64,000 bases of DNA from Diplolepis rosae (taxonomy: Eukaryota > Arthropoda > Insecta > Hymenoptera > Diplolepididae): the NCBI GenBank assembly GCA_030998225.1, contig JAPYXD010000308.1:8504001-8568000 (forward strand), in the 5' to 3' direction. Below the pieces are notes generated by a model that did no database searches, was not told the origin of the DNA, and saw only the letters and a program-made list of their open reading frames with translations. Of the stretch, positions 57,601 to 64,000 are shown one piece after another. Each line of letters begins with the position of its first letter. Positions within the stretch are counted from its first letter, which is position 1. A program made the position numbers and the translations under genes.

Positions 57601-57639
57601 TTTCCATTTTATAAAAAAAATAATGTGATCTCTCGATGA
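54607..57639 (+). CDS. Nine-exon gene with a BEN-like domain; two lesions
   Basis: Exons: 54607-54757, 54859-54977, 55057-55320, 55740-55835, 55952-56213, 56371-56456, 56550-56847, 57067-57304 and 57515 onward to a stop at 57637-57639 (or a GT donor at 57577). Every junction has GT-AG and every phase agrees. Exon 1 starts MYVAVLVISTKETRVIKDSE. Exons 3 and 4 are charged and serine-rich. Exon 5 is a coiled coil (ESLKGQLNKLENEKLFLNKK, ITALEDQLQI). Exon 7 holds YMGRNRWFPKRLYEMA and FVINITVAVFGIEGLTGSTI with PGNTSNR, resembling the BEN domain, which binds DNA or chromatin. Exon 9 has HNGTIIIEDLQ. Two defects: a TAA at 56042-56044 in exon 5, and one extra base in the A8 run at about 57099-57106 in exon 8. 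They may be real or assembly errors. BEN-like genes of this layout are multiplied in several insects. Confidence 0.7.
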
Positions 57640-60227
57640 GAAAACCAATGTGATGTCAAACGTGATTGATGAAAGATTGTTATCAAACAATCGATTGCTG
57701 TTGGTGCAATCGATTGCTTCGAATATTATAAATTGATTATAATAATGAAAATTCCTCAATAAAAAGTATGTGACATTCCAAACTCATTGAAAGGAACTTA
57801 TTCTTAATCTTTATTATTCCTAATCTTCATCCCCCTTAAAAATGTACATTACGTGCACGTTTCCTCAATACCTCTGGAAGACATTGAATTCATGTACCTT
57901 AAACATTTACATTACGTGCACGTTTTCTCAATACCTCTGGAAGTCATGAATTCATATTCCTTAAACATTTACATTAGGTGCACGTTTCCTCAATACTTTT
58001 GGGAGACATTGAGTTTGATTTCTACACATTTACTTGAAATCCCTATACTTCTGGAAGACATTGAAAAACAACTTTCTCGAATACCGTCCAATGTTTTTGG
58101 CGTGTATTAAGATTTTGCATTCAGCAACTATATGCTCGAATACGAGTCAATATTTCACAGTTTGCCGTAAATGCAATACATATATGATAAAGACGGCGCT
58201 TTCAGCAAATATAGCTGTATTGTACGGAGGCGTCGATTTACAGGGTGTTCTAAAATCGACAAACATATTTCAAGGGTGGATTTTTCGTTCAAAATTATGT
58301 CAAAGATGCCTCTTGAACATAGAAAAAAAAGTCTTAAATGTTTTTAATTTAGTTTTGTGTAGCATGTTTAATCCGCTATGTTTTTTAAGGTTAGTAAAAG
58401 ATTCTGCTTTGATGGAGCAAATCTGCCCTCAAATTCGTGTTCAGCGGTTCAAATTACGCGAGGACAGCGTACGTAAGTTGCAGCGAAAGTTTTTAGTATT
58501 TTTTAATATAATAGATACACCAAGACAACACATCTCACTCACTCAATCTCACTCAATCTATTGAGTGCTTTACTAGGTATTTCACGTGGTTAACTTTTAA
58601 CACGAGGTAATTTATGTTGATATGGGACTTTACATTTCTATAGTGTTTATCTTAAGTTCACTCCACTTTCTTGCATACGAGTAATGGTTCTCTTCTTTCT
58701 TATTGACGTAAGAAAAAGTCAGAACGACAGATTCGCATGCGAAAAAAGTTAAGTCAAGTGGTTTTAAGAATAGCACCCATGCATAATGATAGCACCCTTC
58801 GGAAATTTGTAGATTCATCAACGGTCAACCTATCCTTAGTAATTCTCTAAATTGGTAAATTCTTCAAGTGGATGTGCAAGACTTCATTGGAAAGTAAACA
58901 CTTGGCTAAATTCTCGTTTTGGCCGTTCCGTTTTAAAGTCAAGCGTTCAAATTTCATACTTTGCCACGGAATGTATGGGACTCCAGAAAGGGACTTCTTT
59001 CGCTTGTATCCATTGGAAATTAACATGTAATTCATTTTTATAAAAAATACTGTAAAAGAAGTTGACAAATATGACAATACTTTTGTTATTATCAAAGATT
59101 TTGAGATTAGGCGTTTATTAATTTGAAATTACAATATGAATTACGATGGAGGTATTAATTCGAATAATTATTTTTGTTGAAAATTCAAAATTAAAACAAT
59201 TCCCGTAGGAGTCTTGAAACGAATAGACTCCTCAAATCCTTATCTACAAACAACTGTTTCAAAGCTACGCAAGACATTTGGTTTTACCCGGCGAATATTT
59301 TTTAGTGGCTTTTATTCTTTAGAAACTTTTGTCCTGAACCGAGAAAAGACATTTGAAACCGTTTGAGAAATTTTGATTTACATGAGTAGATGAAAACGTT
59401 TAAAAAAAAAAAAATTCTAATATTCGGAAAGTTTATTTGTTGTTATTATCAGAGATGCTATCCAGCAAACGAACAGTTGGCGCACATACGAAGACGTGGA
59501 GTATCAGTGAGCTCGTGGGAGCACGCAATACCGACATCACGATATACCCGTCATTTTTGCATTCAAATTAAAAATAATTATCACAATCCTGTAAATTAAT
59601 CTAACTTATCGAGCCTGAAGCTATTTAATTTGAAAATAATTATTTCAACGTTCTAACGTCGCAAAAAAATGTCTTAAGCCCTTATGAGAAAGAAAGGCGC
59701 GTAAAAAGTTTACCAAACTGTAAAGTCTTTTATTGTTTTCATCTTTCCATAATATTCCACACGGAAAAAATTCTGGCATTCCGCTCGCACCACTTGCAGT
59801 GCATCAGCTGTATTATAGGTTAGGGGCAACAGCTATTCCGATAGAAGGCGAAGAGTTGTCCCATCAATTCGCAATTAAAAGCAATATAACTTGAAAATTG
59901 TTGACATACAATACCTACAAATTCTTTTTGCTGACCCAAAAAAATTTTAGTTTATCTAAAAAAGTGAAATTTGCTTTCAAAGATATAATATTGTTTTTTA
60001 AATACTTAAATATGTTATTCACAATTATATATCGAAATTGACATTGGAAGAGATAAATCCTACTGTGTGATTTTGTGAGTAAATTTAGATATTGTATTAT
60101 TTATATCTGTAATCAGAAAATAATCGATATTAAACATCTGAGTATAATATTATATTTATAAATAGTAAGGTAATATACATTAGGTATACAAATAAAAAAA
60201 GGGGTAGAAGAGCGAATACCTCTTTAT
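57640..60227. other. Non-coding sequence downstream of the BEN-like gene
   Basis: 57838-58070 is a tandem repeat (listed). Frames at 58034-58564 and 59390-59599 are open but have no family features. CCACACGGAAAAAATTCTGG at 59757 looks like an unpaired CACGG-type element end. Confidence 0.4.
57838..58070. repeat. Tandem repeat, 62-63 bp unit, three full copies and one partial
   Basis: CATTTACATTACGTGCACGT then TTCCTCAATACCTCTGGAAG repeats at about 57840, 57904 and 57966, with a degraded fourth at 58024. Non-coding. Confidence 0.8.
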
Positions 60228-61490
60228 CAATTGAGTCTCCAGAAAGCATAAAGGCCCGAGCCCGTGAACCAAGATTGTCTAGTAGGTAAGAGAGGGGATA
60301 CGCGTCGCCATGCGCTGCGTTTAATTGAACACAAAATATTGAAACCGCAGTTTCTCGAGTAATAATAATCAGATCGAGTTGATTCGTTCGTAAAAATTTA
60401 CGTCAGTCTTTGCCGCTTCTAACGAATCTAGTCGCATGATTTATTTCGCAAAACTTCTGTGTACAAACAATGAACAAAGTTTTCACAAATTTAATCTACA
60501 AAACTTTTAGGACAGCATGAATTGGGAATTTTAATCTTTATTCGGCACAATTTTCTTCGTAGAGCGGGAAACACCCTTTAAAAATGAACAATTCTATTCA
60601 AAAACATTGTTTTTATGCATTGAAAACTGTGGCTTGAGATCACGTGTTTTTACACTTTAAATTCAATTAAAATTTCAATAATATGAAAATAACTTTTTTT
60701 TTTTTTAAATTTGATAACATACCTTATTTCTGGCTTGTTTTGCTATATTGCTTTGCCATAGCGATACATTTCTGGACCTTTTGCGTCCAATTTGCAAACT
60801 TTTATTTGACGCCAAATTGTTGTTTGACGCCATTTATTATTATTGTTGTAAGAAATAATTGTATATTACTGCTGCGAGAAAAACTGCGAGGTATTTGATA
60901 TTACAAGGAAAAAAGGTGTGGAAAAGATGCTTCCTCTAACAAATCTTTTTAAAAAATGAGCTCGCCAAATGCATTTTCAAAGCAAAATAATAGAATGTTT
61001 TGCTTTTAACAAATGACATTCGGCAATTTTTTTCGACGGAAATATTTATAGAATACAATATAAACATGATGAATCGTTGTTTCAGCGCATAAGAATCCAT
61101 GTCATTGCTGTAAAAATAATCCGATAGAGCTGAATTTTTGTTCTATTATTACTAAATGTATGAGGAATAAAGCGATATTTTTTATTCTGGCCAATGTGTA
61201 AATTTATAGCGAAGTTTTTGAACTGAAAGTTATGAAAACTTTGATTATCGATGAAAAATTTAAGTTTTGCCGAGTTGACAATAATATTGGTATTGGCAGA
61301 AGCAGCAAAGACTCGCGGGAATTTCTATTACAAAATTATCTCGATCAGATTATTATTACCCGAGAAACCTTGATTTCAAAATTTTGTGTTCAATTAAACG
61401 CAGCGCATGGCAACGCGTATCCTCTTCCTTACCTACTAGGCAATCTCGGTTTACGCGCTCAGGCCTTTATGCTTTCCGGAGGCTCAATTA
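60228..61490. mobile_element. Foldback-type element with about 290-bp inverted ends
   Basis: 60228-60520 and 61200-61490 are inverted copies: GAAAGCATAAAGGCC, CTAGTAGGTAAGAGAGGGGA, CATGCGCTGCGTTTAATTGA, ACACAAAATATTGAAA and AATAATAATCAGATCGAG recur reversed with moderate divergence. The centre is AT-rich and has no transposase. The frames seen across the arms are by-products of the repeat. Confidence 0.8.
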
Positions 61491-62446
61491 ATCATCTAGA
61501 TTTTTATATTGTAAAGTTCGAAAGACAAAATAATGACTGTAAAAGATGAATTGAAAAGTATAATAAAATGTTATAAAAGTAAGGTTATGTTAGAAAGTCA
61601 AACAGAAAAATAGTTACCTATGCAAAAATGATGGAATATAACAGAAATTAATGTTAAAAATGTTGAGAAAAGTGTAAAATAGTACATTGTGTAACTAGGG
61701 GCAGATCCTTTTGTTTTTACGGTTTGGGAAATGTTTTCTAGACGAGTTAAAGTCGAGAATTTCGCGCGTGCAAATACAACTCGTCCAGAAAACTTCCCCC
61801 AAGTCACACGCGATATTTTTTTTCACATCCCCTATAATTAAAGCACTTTTCATAACTGTGAGTCAGTTCCGCAATTTCGTTTTTCGATGCTGCAAAGCAA
61901 AGAGGGGAAAAAATAGTTTGCAAGCGATGCTATCGATAAATATAGGCTCCGTGTTGTAAATCACGTAGCACCACTATTGGAAGAAACGCGAGAGTTTGTA
62001 TATACGCTTTATATTTGGTTAATGTTATTGAAAGTTAATGTTATTAACATGTAGCAAACAATATGTTTATGTAAAGTGCGATTTCATTCCAAACTATGGT
62101 AAGTACAAATAATTCGTGGGAAATTGAACACATTTCAAGCAACGTTCATTTTATATTTATTTCATAGATTCTGTACTGAAAATTCCTATATAAGTTCCTA
62201 TATGTTTTACCTACAGGTGTCACCTACAGGAAATTATATAGGACCCGCCTATATAGGTTCCCATGTCATTCACCCATGTAGAATCCGATGACTTTCTTAA
62301 TTTAAAATCCTACATTCTAACCTATGAACTGCACCCACGAAAAATCCTGGACGCTTGTACGTGATTGATATTTGGCACTCTTAAAAAAAAAGTCGCTCGT
62401 GAAGAGTACTGCTGTAGGATTTAACGTAGGTGAAGTTCATACACGG
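61491..62446. other. Non-coding sequence
   Basis: Small hairpin TTTTCTAGACGAGTT...AACTCGTCCAGAAAA at 61733-61797. Around 62170-62260, CCTATATA-type palindromes and CACCTACAGG recur. No gene seen. Confidence 0.4.
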
Positions 62447-63890
62447 TGACCCATTTTAATCTATAATCCCAAATATTTTCTAAAATACTTCATCTACGAA
62501 AAAATGGTTCTGATGAAGGTTGACCAGGACCGAGGGAAATATTTGACTGCACTATCAATTTTGACCTTGAGGTCAATTTTCGAGGTCAAATGGAGGTAAG
62601 ACCCTTTTTTTAAATGAGAACCCCTATTTTTGACTGCGGATTTCAAAAGAGCGAGAAATTTCACGTCAAAAATGACCTGTGGAAAAATGGTTTTTTGACC
62701 TTAGAAAGGTAAACAATTAAGGTCAAATGTCTAAGAAACGACCAGATGCCCTTTTTCTGAATAGTCTTGGTTTTTCGGGGTAAACAAACGTTCAAGATGC
62801 TTCACAAAAGTCGATGAAATGTTAAGCTGTACATCACCTTGACCATCATGACCTTCAGGACAATTTTCAAGGTGACTTGAAGGTCAAGACGATTTTTCTT
62901 AGATTGAACTCTGTGCCCAGATACATTTTTTTTTGTAGACTTCAGGCTGTGGATTATCCCCCCCCCCCCCCCCCAACACACCCAGACAGTAACAATCGTT
63001 TCGGATAAGATGTAAAGTCTGGGACTAGTTACAAAAAAAAAGAGACTTTTTCCTTACTTTTAGCGTTACCCAGAAACAAGGGCGTGGACGTAGTAAGTTC
63101 TGTTTCCTTTGGGGTGCTTTCTTGTCGTGAGTTCCCCTTGCCTCTCACGTTTCGGGTGGTTGATTAACGTGAGTCCCCTTGCCTCTCACCATTGCTACCA
63201 GTGTTACAATCAGCCACGAAGTAACTGTTTGAAGTGCTCTCCATTGGCTTGAAGACACAAACGTAGACATCTTTCAAAACCGTCCACAGTTTTCAGCAAA
63301 GTTTCTCGAGAGATGGCTGCGCAAGCTCTCCGAATCCTTTTCATCAGATCTCTTATTGTGGGTCGCTGAGCAAAAACTACATTTTTAATATAACCCCGTA
63401 AAAAGAAATCAGGTGATGTTAGATCTGGTGACCAGGGTGGTCAATTGAATGGACCTCCTCGTCCAATCCATCTCTCATTGAAATTTAAGTTCAAAAACTC
63501 ACGTACGATGAGTGCAAAATGTGGCGGAGCACCATCTTGTTGAAGCCCAATTCTTTGTTTTGTTGCTAAGTCAAAGTTCTGCAATAGTCAAGGTAAATGG
63601 TCCCTTAACAACTCTAAGTAAGTGTGTCTGTCACGAAAACCATTTTTCCACAGGTCATTTTTGACATAAAATTTCTCGCTCTTTTTAAATCCGCAGTCAA
63701 AAATAGGAGTTCTCATTTAAGAAAAGGGTCTTACCTCCATTTGACTTTGAAAATTGACCTCAAGGTCAAAATTGATGGTACAGTTAAATGTCCCCCTCAG
63801 TCCTGGTCAACCTTTGTCCGAACCATTTTTTGGTAGATAAAGTATTTTAGAAGATATTTGTGATTATAGATTAAAATGGATTCTACGAGA
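62447..63890. mobile_element. Foldback-type element with about 255-bp inverted ends and a transposase fragment inside
   Basis: 62447-62710 and 63636-63890 are inverted copies: CCATTTTAATCTATAATC, ATTTTGACCTTGAGGTCAAT, AATGGAGGTAAGACCC, TTTTTGACTGCGGATTT and AATGACCTGTGGAAAAATGG recur reversed. Many AGGTCA/TGACCT words occur, including the palindrome TGACCTTGAGGTCA. The interior has 17 C at 62958-62974, two minisatellite units (63108-63192) and a Tc1/mariner-type transposase end on the minus strand. Confidence 0.8.
63210..63600 (-). pseudogene. Tc1/mariner-superfamily (DDE_3-like) transposase C-terminus
   Basis: On the minus strand: RIGLQQDGAPPHFALIVREF (second catalytic Asp), NFNERWIGRGGPFN, a TGA in place of the usual Trp, PPWSPDLTSPDFFLRGYIKN (final acidic position), VFAQRPTIRDLMKRIRRACA and DGFERCLRLCLQANGEHFKQ, ending at a stop at 63210-63212. 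This is the FQQDGAPPH...WPPRSPDLTPLDFFLWG family common in ants and other insects. Only one stop interrupts the visible part; the N-terminal two thirds are missing. Confidence 0.88.
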
Positions 63891-64000
63891 TCCGTAGTTG
63901 CTCTGTTTATTAATCACCTTGTGGTGTGTGCTTCTGTTTTGCACTCTGTTAGCTGCTACGGCTTGGATATTCAACGCTGTGCCGGTGTGCTCGGCATCTT
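63891..64000. other. Window end, no feature seen
   Basis: Less AT-rich sequence after the foldback element. Too short to interpret. Confidence 0.3.

Noticed and set aside
58034..58564. 176-codon plus-strand frame
   Set aside because: It overlaps a tandem repeat and shows no conserved motif; composition is that of AT-rich non-coding DNA.
61232..61549. 105-codon plus-strand frame
   Set aside because: It lies in the right arm of the foldback element and matches no protein; it is a by-product of the inverted repeat.

Overview
The window looks like a piece of an arthropod nuclear genome, most likely insect. It is AT-rich and intron-containing, and it is crowded with the usual insect mobile elements: several mariner subfamilies, a Ty3/gypsy and a BEL/Pao retrotransposon, Penelope-like elements, P-like, Harbinger-like and CACTA-like transposases, foldback elements and tRNA-derived SINEs. 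I see no operons, bacterial promoters, phage genes or CRISPR array. The species cannot be named from the sequence alone.

Layout. 1-910: edge of a decayed family-B DNA polymerase of the Polinton/Maverick (adintovirus-like) type, minus strand. 1960-2484: an internally deleted mariner with matched ends. 4720-5890: uncharacterised reading frames. 5950-6825: a deleted mariner, minus strand. 6925-12840: a broken gypsy retrotransposon with gag, protease, reverse transcriptase and RNase H, then an unusual extra frame carrying a cellular-type RNase H1 domain where integrase is expected. 12970-13820: Penelope tail. 14480-16097: two mariners. 16532-17013: two spliced exons of a probable C2H2 zinc-finger gene, minus strand. 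17780-25830: MITE, SINE pair, a 5S-rRNA-derived sequence and transposase fragments. 27073-29430: a long TIR element, minisatellite arrays and a mariner tail. 29481-33550: P-like and mariner fragments and a recurrent mobile-element protein. 36337-40870: Harbinger-like transposase (plus), CACTA/Tnp2-like transposase (minus) and BEL/Pao (plus). 41513-46729: a P-like element with about 70-bp terminal inverted repeats and an undamaged 520-codon terminal exon. 47301-52180: Penelope-like elements with inverted pseudo-LTRs, a hammerhead-like motif and a near-complete RT-GIY-YIG frame. 53484-54320: a mariner. 54607-57639: a nine-exon gene with a BEN-like domain whose splice phases all agree. 60228-61490 and 62447-63890: two foldback elements, the second holding a Tc1/mariner-type transposase end.

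How it fits together. Almost all coding sequence here is mobile-element debris at different ages, often nested. The two best candidates for host genes are the zinc-finger exons and the BEN-like gene. Both are invisible to a simple ORF scan because they are split into short exons. The most unusual items are the second RNase H in the gypsy element, the P-like element with its intact terminal exon, and the inverted Penelope ends with a hammerhead-like core.
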